Assembly (NCBI GenBank): GCA_009929215.1
Contig: SAAX01000002.1
Location: forward strand, 52,446 to 116,445
Source: Deltaproteobacteria bacterium
GTDB lineage: Bacteria > Desulfobacterota > Desulfovibrionia > Desulfovibrionales > Desulfovibrionaceae
DNA: 64,000 nucleotides
Direction of reading: 5' to 3'
In this document: one piece after another, positions 16,579-24,853 of the stretch
Position numbering within the stretch: position 1 is the stretch's first letter
Layout: every line of letters begins with the position of its first letter
Notes under the pieces: model-generated
Seen by the model: the letters and a program-made list of their open reading frames with translations, nothing else
Databases searched by the model: none
What the model was told of the DNA's origin: nothing
Program-made: the position numbers and the translations under genes

Positions 16579-17346
16579 TTAATGTTTAACGGCCACAACC
16601 CGCAGCCGCCGATAGTCAGCAATCCACTGGCCGCCGTCCCACAATGATGCGCGCAAGGCATCGGTCACGGCGGCAAAAATTTTTTCCTGCGCGGCTTGTG
16701 GCACGCAGTCCAGATCCTGGGCAAAAAACTGGCTCATCCAGCTGGCAAGGCCATCTGGCCCGCCCTTGAGCGGCGTTGGCCTGTCGTATTCTTCTGCCAG
16801 CCGCACCGCAAAGCCGTGGCGGGCTAGCTGGGCCGCGTACTCGTCTGCCGAGGGGAAATAAAACCGCTCGCAGTTCAGGTAGGCCGCGCCAAGGCCTTCA
16901 TCGGCCAGCGCCGCCTGAAAGGCCGCCGCAAAAGCCGCACGAATGTGCCCAATATTGCCGCGTGCGCCAAATTCGCACACCAGCATGCCGCCGGGGCGCA
17001 GCACACGGGCCATGGTCGCGGTCAGGCGCTGCTGGTCTTCAATCCAGTGCAGGGCGGCATTGGAAAAAATGGCGTCCACGCTGCCGTTCCACGGCATGTC
17101 GCAGGCATCCATTACCAGAAATTCCACCTGCGGCAAACGCAGCCGGGCCTGAGCGATCATGTCTGGCGAGGCGTCAACGCCCACCACCCGCGCGGCGCGG
17201 GCCGTCAGCGGGCCAGTGAGCGCCCCTGTGCCGCAGCCAAGGTCAACAACAAACCCCAGACCCTCCGGCAGCAGAGCAAGCAGATGTTCGCCACAGGCGG
17301 CCACAAAGTCGTGCTGCTGGTCATAAAGCCCGGCATTCCAGTCCAT
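16579..17346 (-). CDS. SAM-dependent methyltransferase, class I
   Basis: The 255-aa cytoplasmic protein shows a complete SAM-binding core: VVDLGCGTGALTGPL (motif I, about 33-47), VVGVDASPDMIAQAR (acidic loop), MDACDMPWNGSVDAIFSNAALHW (motifs II-III), LRPGGMLVCEFGARGN (motif IV). The overall layout, including the W-rich C-terminus, resembles trans-aconitate 2-methyltransferase/Tam-like small-molecule enzymes. The substrate is not determinable here. It is followed closely by the 178-aa gene. Confidence 0.85.
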   Translation of the reverse strand: MDWNAGLYDQQHDFVAACGEHLLALLPEGLGFVVDLGCGTGALTGPLTARAARVVGVDASPDMIAQARLRLPQVEFLVMDACDMPWNGSVDAIFSNAALHWIEDQQRLTATMARVLRPGGMLVCEFGARGNIGHIRAAFAAAFQAALADEGLGAAYLNCERFYFPSADEYAAQLARHGFAVRLAEEYDRPTPLKGGPDGLASWMSQFFAQDLDCVPQAAQEKIFAAVTDALRASLWDGGQWIADYRRLRVVAVKH

Positions 17347-17450
17347 TATTCAGCTTCCCCCTGCGCAGCGAAAAAAAGCGCAAGCGCCACCTGTTGTAAA
17401 CGTCAGAACACAGCGCGTCAATGCGGCTGGCCCATTTGGGGCAACGCGGC

Positions 17451-18722
17451 CTAGGGCCGGGGTTCTGCCGCCGCTTCACTGGCTTGCCTGAGCTTTTTAA
17501 GCTCGCGCTCGCCCACATAGCCAAGCAAGGCAGAGGCAACGCCCGTCACCGCGCTCACAATACCCAGGGGCAAGGCCGTGCCGCCCCCGGCCAGCCCCAC
17601 AAGGGGCGAGGTGAGCGCGCCGAAAATAAACACCGATACGCCAAGGATGCCAGAGGCCGTGCCCGCACCCACATTCTGCGCGCTGATGCCAATGGTAAAG
17701 CTGGTGGGCAGGGTCATGCCCTGGAGGGCAATCATGAAAAACAGGCCGACGAGCAGGGGCACGGGCGAGGCTGGCGCAACCACGGTTACGGCCAGCACAC
17801 CCAGACAGGCCACGGCGCGCAGGCTATTGCCAATGCGCAGCAAGCGGGCCTCGCCAAGGCGGCGGGCATTGCGTGCCGTGCCAAAGGCAAAAAACATGAG
17901 GCTCAACGCGTTGCAGCCAAAAATAATGCTGTAGGTCTTGGGCGAAAGACCATACATGCCCTGCAACACAAAGGGCGAGGCAGCCACATAGCCAAAAAAA
18001 CCGCCCATGGTAAAGCCCTGCACGCCTACATAGCACATAAAGGGCTTTTGCCGCAGCAGCTCACCCATGGCAGTCCACGACGAGCGCACACCGCCACTAC
18101 GTCGCATGCCCTGCGGCAGGGTTTCGGGCAGACCAAACACGCTGAGCACAATCAGCAGCACACCAAAACACGCCAAAAAATAGAAAATGGCAGGCCACCC
18201 GGCCAGTGCGGCCAGCCAGCCACCCAACATGGGCCCGGTGATGGGCGCTACGCCGTTGACGACCATGAGCAGGCTCATGAAGTTGGTCAGCTCTGCCCCA
18301 CGAAACAGGTCGCAGGCCATGGCACGGGCCAGCACTATGCCGCCCGCTCCGCCAAGCCCCTGGGCAAAGCGCAGGGCAATAAAGCTGTTGCCCGTTTTGG
18401 CAGCGGCGCAACAGGCCGAGGCCAGCGTAAAGAATACCAGGGCCACAAACAGAGGCTTGCGCCGCCCGGTAGAGTCTGAAAGCGGCCCCACAAAAAGCTG
18501 CCCAAGTGCCATGCCCAACAGACAGGCCGTAATGGTCAGCTGGGTGGTGGCGGTAGAAATGGAAAGGTCTGCCGCCATGGCGGGCAGGCTTGGCAGGTAG
18601 GTATCGGTGCACAGGGGGCCAAAGGCGGCCATCAGGCCCAGCAAAAGGGCCAGAAACAGCCTGCGTCGGCGCGGCAACCGCGTACCTGCCCCGGCAATAT
18701 AATCTTCTTCCGTAATATGCAT
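17451..18722 (-). CDS. Bcr/CflA-type multidrug MFS transporter
   Basis: The 423-aa inner-membrane protein has about 12 hydrophobic helices. Early motif FGPLCTDTYLPSLPAMAADL (TM1), GQLFVGPLSDSTGRRKPL (MFS motif A, about 74-92) and ALRFAQGLGGAGGIVLARAMACDLF (motif C region) fit the Bcr/CflA drug:H+ antiporter subfamily. ATG 18722 follows AAGGA. It is divergent from the UvrD-type helicase gene. Substrate range is unknown; efflux of a drug or metabolite is inferred. Confidence 0.88.
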   Translation of the reverse strand: MHITEEDYIAGAGTRLPRRRRLFLALLLGLMAAFGPLCTDTYLPSLPAMAADLSISTATTQLTITACLLGMALGQLFVGPLSDSTGRRKPLFVALVFFTLASACCAAAKTGNSFIALRFAQGLGGAGGIVLARAMACDLFRGAELTNFMSLLMVVNGVAPITGPMLGGWLAALAGWPAIFYFLACFGVLLIVLSVFGLPETLPQGMRRSGGVRSSWTAMGELLRQKPFMCYVGVQGFTMGGFFGYVAASPFVLQGMYGLSPKTYSIIFGCNALSLMFFAFGTARNARRLGEARLLRIGNSLRAVACLGVLAVTVVAPASPVPLLVGLFFMIALQGMTLPTSFTIGISAQNVGAGTASGILGVSVFIFGALTSPLVGLAGGGTALPLGIVSAVTGVASALLGYVGERELKKLRQASEAAAEPRP

Positions 18723-18783
18723 GAATATCCTTTGTGATCTGCGCTGGTATGGTCTGCAACAGCGCGGGGCTGGTCTAGCCTAG

Positions 18784-18807
18784 TCTGGTCTGGTCTGGTC
18801 TGTCTGG
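18784..18807. repeat. TCTGG short tandem repeat
   Basis: Three perfect TCTGG units (18784-18798), one TCTG and another TCTGG lie in the divergent region between the efflux gene and the helicase gene, about 60 bp upstream of the efflux start. Slippage could alter promoter geometry, but no promoter was pinned here. Confidence 0.6.
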
Positions 18808-18901
18808 AGCGATATTCGTAACCGTTGAGCACAAAGTCAAGGCCGAGGATTGCCCTCGCGCGGCTCTGGTATGCGCTGCCGCCTTATGCTACCGTGCGCC
18901 T

Positions 18902-21208
18902 ATGATTGATTACGCTCAAGCCCTCAACGAAGCCCAGTACGAGGCAGCCACCTGCGGCGACGGCCCGGTGCTGGTGGTAGCTGGCGCAGGCAGCGGTAAA
19001 ACCCGCACCATTGTTTACCGTCTGGCATGGCTGGCAGAGCACGGTGTTGAACCAGACGCCATGCTTCTGCTCACCTTTACCCGCAAGGCCGCGCAGGAAA
19101 TGCTGCACCGCGCGGGGCTGCTGCTCAATCAGGGGTTGGCGGGCGTACAGGGCGGCACATTCCACGCATTCGGCTTTGGGGCCCTGCGGCGCTGGAAGCC
19201 CGAATGGCTTGGCGACAGGCCCTTTACCGTCATGGATTCTGCCGACATCAACGATGCGGTCAAACACTGCAAAGATCAGCTCAAGCTGGGCAAGGGCGAC
19301 AGGTCGTTTCCCAAAACCCAGAGCATTGTGGGCTTGCTGAGCAAGGCCCGCAACAAGGAGCTGCCTCTGGACGAAGTGCTGCGGCGCGAGGCCTTTCACC
19401 TGCTGCCCCATGCCGACGGGCTGGCCCGCCTGGGCGATGCCTACAAAGCCTACCGACAGGAAAAAGGCCTGCTGGACTACGACGACCTGCTCTTTGAACT
19501 TGAAAATTTGCTGCGGCACAACGAGCTAGCTGCGGCCTCGCTGCGACAGCGTTTCAGCCATATTCTTGTGGACGAATATCAGGATACAAACCTGGTGCAG
19601 GCCCGCATTGTGCGCCTTTTGGCAGGGCCGGAACAGGGCCCGCCCGGCAACGTCATGGCCGTGGGCGACGAAGCCCAGTCCATCTACGCCTTTCGCGGGG
19701 CCAATGTTCGCAATATTCTGGACTTTCCCACGTTGTTTCCCGGTGCGCGGGTGGTGCGGCTGGAGGAAAACTACCGCTCCACCAAACCCGTGCTCGACGT
19801 GGCCAACAACCTGCTGGCCAACGCTGCGGAATCGTTTCGCAAAAATCTGTTTACGAGCAAGGTGGGCGGCGACCCCGTGCGGCTGGTCACGCCCCTCAGC
19901 GACATGAGCCAAGCCAAGCTGGTGGTTCGCCGGGTGGAAGAACTGCTCACAAGCCATCTGCCGCACGAAATCGCGGTGCTGTTCCGCGCGGGCTTCCATT
20001 CGTACAACCTCGAAATGGCGCTCAATCAGGCGGGCATTGCCTTTCGCAAGTACGGCGGACTGCGCTATACCGAGGCAGCCCACGTCAAGGATGTTATTGC
20101 CTACGCACGCCTGCTGCTCAACCCGCTCGACCTGCCCGCTTTTGGCCGTGTGGCGGCCCAGCACAGCGGCATTGGCCCCAAAACCGTAGAAAAACTCTAT
20201 GCCGTGGCCCGCAGCGGCGACCCCAAATCTACAGAAAAAGCCTTTGCCAAGTATCCGGGTTTTCTGGAAGACATGCGCTTTGTGGACGACCTGCGCACCC
20301 GGCCCGTGCCGCCCTCGGCCACACTTTCTGCGGTGCTTGAGCACTACCGCCCGCGCCTTGAGGCCCTCTACCCCGAAGACTGGCCCCGCCGCCAGCAGGG
20401 GCTGGAAGAAATCATCCAAATGGCCTCTGGCTACAGCGAGCTTGATCTTTTTGTAGCCGATCTGGCCCTTGAAGCGCCGGATGACGACGATGCCGACAGC
20501 AACGAGGGCAAGATCACCCTGTCCACCGTGCATTCGGCCAAGGGGCTGGAGTGGAACGCGGTGCTGGTCATTGATCTGGTGGAAGACCGCTTTCCCTCGC
20601 GGCACGCGCTTTCGCGGCCAGAAGATTTTGAAGAAGAGCGCCGCCTCATGTATGTGGCCTGCACCCGCGCGCGCCAGTGCCTTGACCTCTACGCCCCGGC
20701 CTCGCTCTACAACCGGGCCGAACGCGGCACGCAGCATGTGAGCCAAAGCCCCTTTGTGCGCGAGCTTGCGCCGGGCATGGTGGAGGAATGGGTTGAAGGT
20801 TTTGGCGGCACGCTTTCGCGCCGCAGTGCGGGCGGTGTTGGCTTTGGCCGCAAAACCGCCATGCCGGGGGCTGGTGCTGCGCCCACGTCGGGCCTTGCCG
20901 GGGGATTCTCTGCCGGATTTTCTGGCGGATTTTCTGGCGGTTTGCTGCCCCGCCCGCAACGCCCGCCCGTGCAGGCCGCCTACGACGACTGCCAGCTGCC
21001 GCCGGACGACGCACCCGCCAAGGCTGCCAGTACAGAGGCTACTTCCGGCACAGCCACCGCAAAAAACGGCGAGCTCTGTTACTGCCGCCACCGCATCTTT
21101 GGGCGCGGCAAAATCATTCGCCATCTGCCGCCAGACAAGGTGCAGGTGAACTTTCCCGGTTTTGGCCTCAAGATCATTTTGAGTGAATATCTGATTCTGG
21201 AGAGCTAA
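18902..21208 (+). CDS. UvrD/PcrA-type superfamily 1 DNA helicase
   Basis: The 768-aa 3'-5' DNA translocase shows motif I GAGSGKTRT (about 29), Ia TFTRKAAQEM, II VDEYQDTN (about 223), III GDEAQSIYAFRGA, IV LEENYRS, V STVHSAKGLEW and VI ERRLMYVACTRAR. After the core a Gly-rich linker contains a GFSG repeat (about 668-680). The last ~50 residues (CYCRHRIFGRGKII...VNFPGFGLKIILSEYLIL) form a small beta domain like the PcrA/UvrD C-terminal domain that touches RNA polymerase. It probably acts in repair or in clearing stalled polymerase. The start has no strong Shine-Dalgarno. thiL follows after 1 nt. Confidence 0.9.
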   Translation: MIDYAQALNEAQYEAATCGDGPVLVVAGAGSGKTRTIVYRLAWLAEHGVEPDAMLLLTFTRKAAQEMLHRAGLLLNQGLAGVQGGTFHAFGFGALRRWKPEWLGDRPFTVMDSADINDAVKHCKDQLKLGKGDRSFPKTQSIVGLLSKARNKELPLDEVLRREAFHLLPHADGLARLGDAYKAYRQEKGLLDYDDLLFELENLLRHNELAAASLRQRFSHILVDEYQDTNLVQARIVRLLAGPEQGPPGNVMAVGDEAQSIYAFRGANVRNILDFPTLFPGARVVRLEENYRSTKPVLDVANNLLANAAESFRKNLFTSKVGGDPVRLVTPLSDMSQAKLVVRRVEELLTSHLPHEIAVLFRAGFHSYNLEMALNQAGIAFRKYGGLRYTEAAHVKDVIAYARLLLNPLDLPAFGRVAAQHSGIGPKTVEKLYAVARSGDPKSTEKAFAKYPGFLEDMRFVDDLRTRPVPPSATLSAVLEHYRPRLEALYPEDWPRRQQGLEEIIQMASGYSELDLFVADLALEAPDDDDADSNEGKITLSTVHSAKGLEWNAVLVIDLVEDRFPSRHALSRPEDFEEERRLMYVACTRARQCLDLYAPASLYNRAERGTQHVSQSPFVRELAPGMVEEWVEGFGGTLSRRSAGGVGFGRKTAMPGAGAAPTSGLAGGFSAGFSGGFSGGLLPRPQRPPVQAAYDDCQLPPDDAPAKAASTEATSGTATAKNGELCYCRHRIFGRGKIIRHLPPDKVQVNFPGFGLKIILSEYLILES
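20903..20938 (+). repeat. In-frame 12-bp tandem repeat in the helicase linker
   Basis: Three 12-bp units (GGATTCTCTGCC, then GGATTTTCTGGC twice) encode GFSA-GFSG-GFSG. Changes in copy number would keep the frame and only alter linker length. Confidence 0.8.
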
Positions 21209-21209
21209 C

Positions 21210-22274
21210 ATGGCCACGCCCCACCCCATTGCCCCGCAGGGCGCACTTTCTGAAGACAGCATACTGGCATGTCTGGGCAGGCATTTTCCGCAAACCGGGC
21301 CATCCTTGCTGCTGGGCCGTGGCGACGACTGCGCCGTGCTCAAGGGTACGCGCCCGCTGGCTGTGAGCAGCGACATGTTTCTGGAAGACGTGCACTTTCG
21401 CCGCTCGTACTTTACCCCGGCAGAAACGGGCTACAAGGCGCTGGCCGTCAATGTGAGCGACCTTGCCGCCTGTGGGGCGCGCCCTGTGGGATTTACCCTG
21501 TGTCTGGGGCTGCCTGGCTGGGTGGATACCGCGTGGCTGGACGCCTTTTTTTCCGGCATGGCTGGCCTTGCCGCCGAGCACAACATGGTGCTGGCCGGGG
21601 GCGATCTGTCAAGCTGCGAGCGTCTGCATATTTCTGTGACCGTGTGGGGCGAACCGGCAGACCCCGGCACATTCCTTGTGCGTGGCGGCAGCATGCCGGG
21701 CGATGTGCTGTTTGTGGTGGGACGGCTGGGCCTTGCCCGCGTGGGCCTGAACATGCTTGAGGCTCAGGGCCGCGCCGCCATCGAGTCATGGCCTGCGGCC
21801 TGTGCCGCACACCTGCACCCGGAACCGCAGGTGGATGCGGGCCTTATGCTGGCACGCGCCGGATTCAATGCCCGCCCCCCGGCCCTCATGGATGTTTCAG
21901 ACGGCATCATGCGCGACCTGCCCCGCCTGCTGGGCCTTACCGGCGAGCTGAGCGCGGGCGGCGCTTCCGGGCGCGGCACACTGGGGGCAGAAATTCTTGT
22001 GGCCCGTGGCCAGCTGCACCCAGAGGTGGTGCGCTATGCCGACCTACAGGGTAAAAACCCTGTTCACGAGGCCCTGCTGGGCGGCGAGGACTATGCCCTG
22101 CTGGGCACATGCGCGCCAGACATGCTGCCCCCCCTGCACGCGGCCATACCGGGGCTTACCAGCATAGGCGTGGTCACTGCGGGCGGCGGCCTTGTGTGCA
22201 ACAACGAGCCGCTGGACAATCTTGCGGCCATGCGCGGCTTTGACCACTTTGACCGCAACAGGCAGGGCGATTGA
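21210..22274 (+). CDS. thiL: Thiamine-monophosphate kinase
   Basis: The 354-aa cytoplasmic kinase makes thiamine diphosphate from thiamine monophosphate. Family features are GRGDDCAVL (nucleotide/Mg2+ site, about 36-44), SSDMFLEDVHFRRSYF, AVNVSDLAACGARP, AGGDLSS, ALMDVSDGIMRDLPRL and LLGGEDYALL near the end. Length is slightly above average (about 320-350). It starts 1 nt after the helicase stop and ends 1 nt before the glycosyltransferase GTG, a tight but functionally mixed operon. No thiamine riboswitch was seen upstream. Confidence 0.93.
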   Translation: MATPHPIAPQGALSEDSILACLGRHFPQTGPSLLLGRGDDCAVLKGTRPLAVSSDMFLEDVHFRRSYFTPAETGYKALAVNVSDLAACGARPVGFTLCLGLPGWVDTAWLDAFFSGMAGLAAEHNMVLAGGDLSSCERLHISVTVWGEPADPGTFLVRGGSMPGDVLFVVGRLGLARVGLNMLEAQGRAAIESWPAACAAHLHPEPQVDAGLMLARAGFNARPPALMDVSDGIMRDLPRLLGLTGELSAGGASGRGTLGAEILVARGQLHPEVVRYADLQGKNPVHEALLGGEDYALLGTCAPDMLPPLHAAIPGLTSIGVVTAGGGLVCNNEPLDNLAAMRGFDHFDRNRQGD

Positions 22275-22275
22275 G

Positions 22276-23169
22276 GTGCGCGCGCACATTGGCGTGGTAA
22301 CCTGGAACAGGCTTGAGCTTACCCGGCTCTGCCTTTCGAGTCTGTTGCAGCAAACCCCGCCGGGCTACGGCCTGACCGTTGTGGACAACGGCAGCACCGA
22401 CGGCACGCAGGAATATTTACAGGCTCTGGCCAGCGCGCATCCGCACATGCGCCTGCACCTTTTGCGGCGCAACATGGGCGTGGCCGTGGCCTCAAACCTT
22501 GCCTGGGACGATGCCGACGGGGCCGACTTTTACGTCAAGCTCGACAACGACGTGGAAGTGCGCGACCCACAGTGGATGCACCGCCTCATGCACATGCTGG
22601 CCGATAATCCGCAACTGGGCATGGCTGGATACAGGCTTTGCGCCAAACACGAGGGCACGCCCCTGACACTTGCCGATGGCTCCACCGCACTTGCGGTTGC
22701 CTGCTGCAACGGAGCCTGCGCGTGCATACCCCGCGCCGTGCACGAACAGCTTGGCTTCTGGAACGAGGGATTTGGGCGCTACGGCTACGAAGACCTCGAA
22801 TACAGCTGGCGTGCCCGCAAGGCTGGCTACACACTGGCCTACGCTCCCCAGCAAAATGCCCTGCACCACCTAGGGGCAGAGCCGGAATTTGTGGATCCGC
22901 AGCAGGAAAGCCGCAAGCGCGCCAGCCACACCGCCGAACTTTCTGGAACCAAGGCCTATCTTATGTATTTGCTGCTGTACGAAAAGGGGATCATCCCTCT
23001 CAAGGTGGGGCGCAAATACCTGCCCGTCAGCGGCCCGGAAGGTCTGACATTTACCCTCAACCCCGCCCACAAGGCCCTGCAACGACTCATGCTGCGCCTT
23101 GTCAGCAGCGTGGATGCCAGCCAGCAGGGCGAGCTATCGCAGCTTGACCTGAGCGCGTGGCAAAAATAA
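22276..23169 (+). CDS. Family 2 glycosyltransferase
   Basis: The 297-aa cytoplasmic enzyme has a GT-A fold. HIGVVTWNRLELTRLCL (N-terminus), TVVDNGSTDGTQEYL (nucleotide binding), FYVKLDNDVEVRDP (the DXD-like metal site) and GYEDLEYSWRARKAGY (ED acceptor/catalytic region) are all visible. It likely adds a sugar to a surface glycan or flagellin; the target is unknown. GTG 22276 is chosen because AGGCAGGG (22259-22266) precedes it and the thiL stop lies immediately upstream. A frame extending to 22192 would overlap thiL. Confidence 0.85.
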   Translation: MRAHIGVVTWNRLELTRLCLSSLLQQTPPGYGLTVVDNGSTDGTQEYLQALASAHPHMRLHLLRRNMGVAVASNLAWDDADGADFYVKLDNDVEVRDPQWMHRLMHMLADNPQLGMAGYRLCAKHEGTPLTLADGSTALAVACCNGACACIPRAVHEQLGFWNEGFGRYGYEDLEYSWRARKAGYTLAYAPQQNALHHLGAEPEFVDPQQESRKRASHTAELSGTKAYLMYLLLYEKGIIPLKVGRKYLPVSGPEGLTFTLNPAHKALQRLMLRLVSSVDASQQGELSQLDLSAWQK

Positions 23170-23181
23170 AGGATGTTCTGC

Positions 23182-23814
23182 ATGAGCAATCAACAGCAGA
23201 CCGCCAACGGTGGCGATATACAGCCTGCCATTCCCGCGCAGATGGCCGAAGACTTCCGCGCCGTATGCCGCGATGCCTGGACGCAGGGCCTGCTCTCGGG
23301 CTGCAACGGCAACGCCAGCCAGCGGCTGGGGGGCCACGCGCCCAACCTCATCTGCATTACCCGCAGCGGCGCGTCCAAGGGCAGGCTGGCCACCGCCGAC
23401 TGCTGCCTCATGGACGTGAACACCGGCGCTGCCGTGCTTGGTGGGCCAGCATCTACCGAATCGGGCATGCATCTGGCCATCTACCGCACCCGGCCAGACT
23501 GCACCGCCATTCTGCACACCCATCCTCGCCGTTTGCTGGCCTTGAGCCTGCGGCTGGCGGACAGGCATGAGGATTTTTTGCGGCTGCCGCTTTTTGAGGC
23601 CGATGTGTGGCGTGCCAAGCTTGGCTTTGCCCCAGCACTCCCCCCCGGCACAACCGACCTGGCCGAAGCCGTGGCCGAGGCCGCCAAGGGCAAGGATGCC
23701 GTGTGGATGGAAGGGCATGGCCTGTGCTGCCTAGGCCGCAGCTTAAGCGATGCCCTGTGCCTGGCCGAAGAACTGGAGCATCTGGCCGCCTTGCAGATTC
23801 TGGCAACTGCATAA
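23182..23814 (+). CDS. Class II aldolase/adducin family protein
   Basis: The 210-aa protein matches the L-fuculose-phosphate aldolase/adducin head fold. LLSGCNGNASQRL binds the phosphate end, ITRSGASKGRL follows, AILHTHPRRLLALSL carries two zinc-ligand His, and WMEGHGLCCLGRSLSDALCLAEELEHLA contains the third His region. It may be a sugar-phosphate aldolase or dehydratase (MtnB-like); the substrate is uncertain. ATG 23182 is preferred over 23173 because AAAGGA (23168-23173) is 8 nt upstream. It follows the GT2 gene and ends at a terminator. Confidence 0.8.
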   Translation: MSNQQQTANGGDIQPAIPAQMAEDFRAVCRDAWTQGLLSGCNGNASQRLGGHAPNLICITRSGASKGRLATADCCLMDVNTGAAVLGGPASTESGMHLAIYRTRPDCTAILHTHPRRLLALSLRLADRHEDFLRLPLFEADVWRAKLGFAPALPPGTTDLAEAVAEAAKGKDAVWMEGHGLCCLGRSLSDALCLAEELEHLAALQILATA

Positions 23815-23840
23815 ACGAATTAACAGCTGCCCGCACCAGC

Positions 23841-23873
23841 TCGCCAGCCCTTGGCGAACTTCTTTTTTCTTTT
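23841..23873 (+). terminator. Rho-independent terminator
   Basis: TCGCCA (23841-23846) pairs with TGGCGA (23852-23857), followed by a T-rich tract with TTTTTT and TTTT. It closes the helicase-thiL-GT2-aldolase unit. Confidence 0.7.
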
Positions 23874-23932
23874 GTGTTACGACTTGCAATAGCGTGCGAC
23901 CAAATGTAGCATGTTATAAATTTTTGTAACAC
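23874..23932 (+). promoter_or_regulatory. NikR-like inverted half-sites and promoter
   Basis: GTGTTAC (23874-23880) and GTAACAC (23926-23932) are exact inverted half-sites. Each also has a degenerate partner 13 nt away: GTGCGAC at 23894-23900 and GTAGCAT at 23906-23912. As I recall it, the proteobacterial NikR consensus is GTGTTAC-N13/14-GTAACAC. A candidate promoter (TTGCAA 23884-23889, 17 nt, TAGCAT 23907-23912) sits inside. The right half-site abuts the Shine-Dalgarno of the next gene. Confidence 0.45.
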
Positions 23933-23943
23933 AGGAGCATTCC

Positions 23944-24735
23944 ATGACACCCCTTCGTACCCAGATTTGCACCGCCCTGGCCCTCATGGGCCTTATGTTT
24001 TCTACCAGCGCTCAGGCGCACGAATTTATTCTCAAGCCCGACACCGCCACCCCCGCCGCAGGGCAGAAAACCCGCCTTCAAGCGCAGGCCGCGCACGTGT
24101 TCATGGTAAGTGAAGAAGCCGAGCAGCCCGCCAACGTGCGCCTCTACCTGCTGCAAGGCGACAAAAAAACCGACATCGCCCTGACGGAAGACAAAACAGT
24201 GCTCGCTCTGGTGGGTGACTTTGCTCTGTCCCAGAACGGCCCCGCCCTGCTTGTGGGCCACCGCCTGCCCCAGATATGGTGCGAAACTACCCAGGGCGAA
24301 ATGGAAGGCAGCCGCGCCACCCTTGAAGCCAAGGGCATGAAGGTCAAATCCTCCGGCAAGTACGAAAAATTTGCCAAAACCTTGCTCAACCCCAACCACG
24401 ATGACAAACTGTACACCAAGGTTCTGGGCCAGGATCTGGAACTGGTGCTGCTCACCAACCCGGCAGACGTAAAGCCCGGTAGCCCCCTGAGCGTACAGGT
24501 GCTGCTGCACGGCAAGCCCGTGCCCAACGCCACTGTGGGTCTGACCCACGATGCCTACAGCAAGGAGCAGGACACCTACAAATTCAAGGCCCAGACCGAT
24601 GCGCAGGGCAAGGCATCCTTTACCGTTGACGCGCCCGCTCTGTGGATGCTGCGCACCACCGTGGTAGAAAAAACCCCCGGTGCGGATGCCGATGAGCACC
24701 ACCGCCGCGCCACCTTTGTGTTCCCTGTAAAATAG
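23944..24735 (+). CDS. Periplasmic DUF4198 protein, NikK-like nickel-uptake accessory
   Basis: The 263-aa protein has a clear Sec signal (cleavage after AQA, about residue 25) leading to HEFILKPDTATPAAGQKTRLQ. The start His and body, with the VLLHGKPVPNATVGLT and TDAQGKASFTVDAPALWMLRTTVVE motifs, fit DUF4198, an all-beta family seen with ECF-type nickel/cobalt transporters (called NikK in deltaproteobacteria). A C-terminal HHRR stretch may bind metal. A nickel role is inferred from family association, the NikR-like half-sites upstream and the similar next gene. No transporter subunits are present in the window. Confidence 0.72.
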   Translation: MTPLRTQICTALALMGLMFSTSAQAHEFILKPDTATPAAGQKTRLQAQAAHVFMVSEEAEQPANVRLYLLQGDKKTDIALTEDKTVLALVGDFALSQNGPALLVGHRLPQIWCETTQGEMEGSRATLEAKGMKVKSSGKYEKFAKTLLNPNHDDKLYTKVLGQDLELVLLTNPADVKPGSPLSVQVLLHGKPVPNATVGLTHDAYSKEQDTYKFKAQTDAQGKASFTVDAPALWMLRTTVVEKTPGADADEHHRRATFVFPVK

Positions 24736-24750
24736 TCAGACAGCCAACAC

Positions 24751-24776
24751 GCAGAACTGGCTGGCAGAACTGGCTG
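24751..24776 (+). repeat. 13-bp perfect tandem duplication
   Basis: GCAGAACTGGCTG occurs twice in direct succession (24751-24763, 24764-24776) between the two nickel-type genes, just before a hairpin. Confidence 0.85.
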
Positions 24777-24784
24777 AAAGATCG

Positions 24785-24823
24785 GGCGGGGAGGGCTGGC
24801 CTTCCCCGCCTGTGTGGCTTTTT
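24785..24823 (+). terminator. Intercistronic hairpin between the nickel-type genes
   Basis: GGCGGGGAGG (24785-24794) pairs with CTTCCCCGCC (24801-24810); a T5 run follows after 8 nt. The gap to the T-run makes partial termination or mRNA stabilisation more likely than a strong stop. Confidence 0.45.
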
Positions 24824-24853
24824 AACGCAATGGTTTGAGCCAAGGATAGATTG

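Noticed and set aside
18902..21210. Thiamine riboswitch upstream of thiL
   Set aside because: thiL starts 1 nt after the helicase stop; no leader exists for a TPP element.
19526..21376. 616-aa minus-strand frame opposite the UvrD/PcrA-type helicase
   Set aside because: Antisense shadow with His/Gly/Gln-rich composition and no domain.
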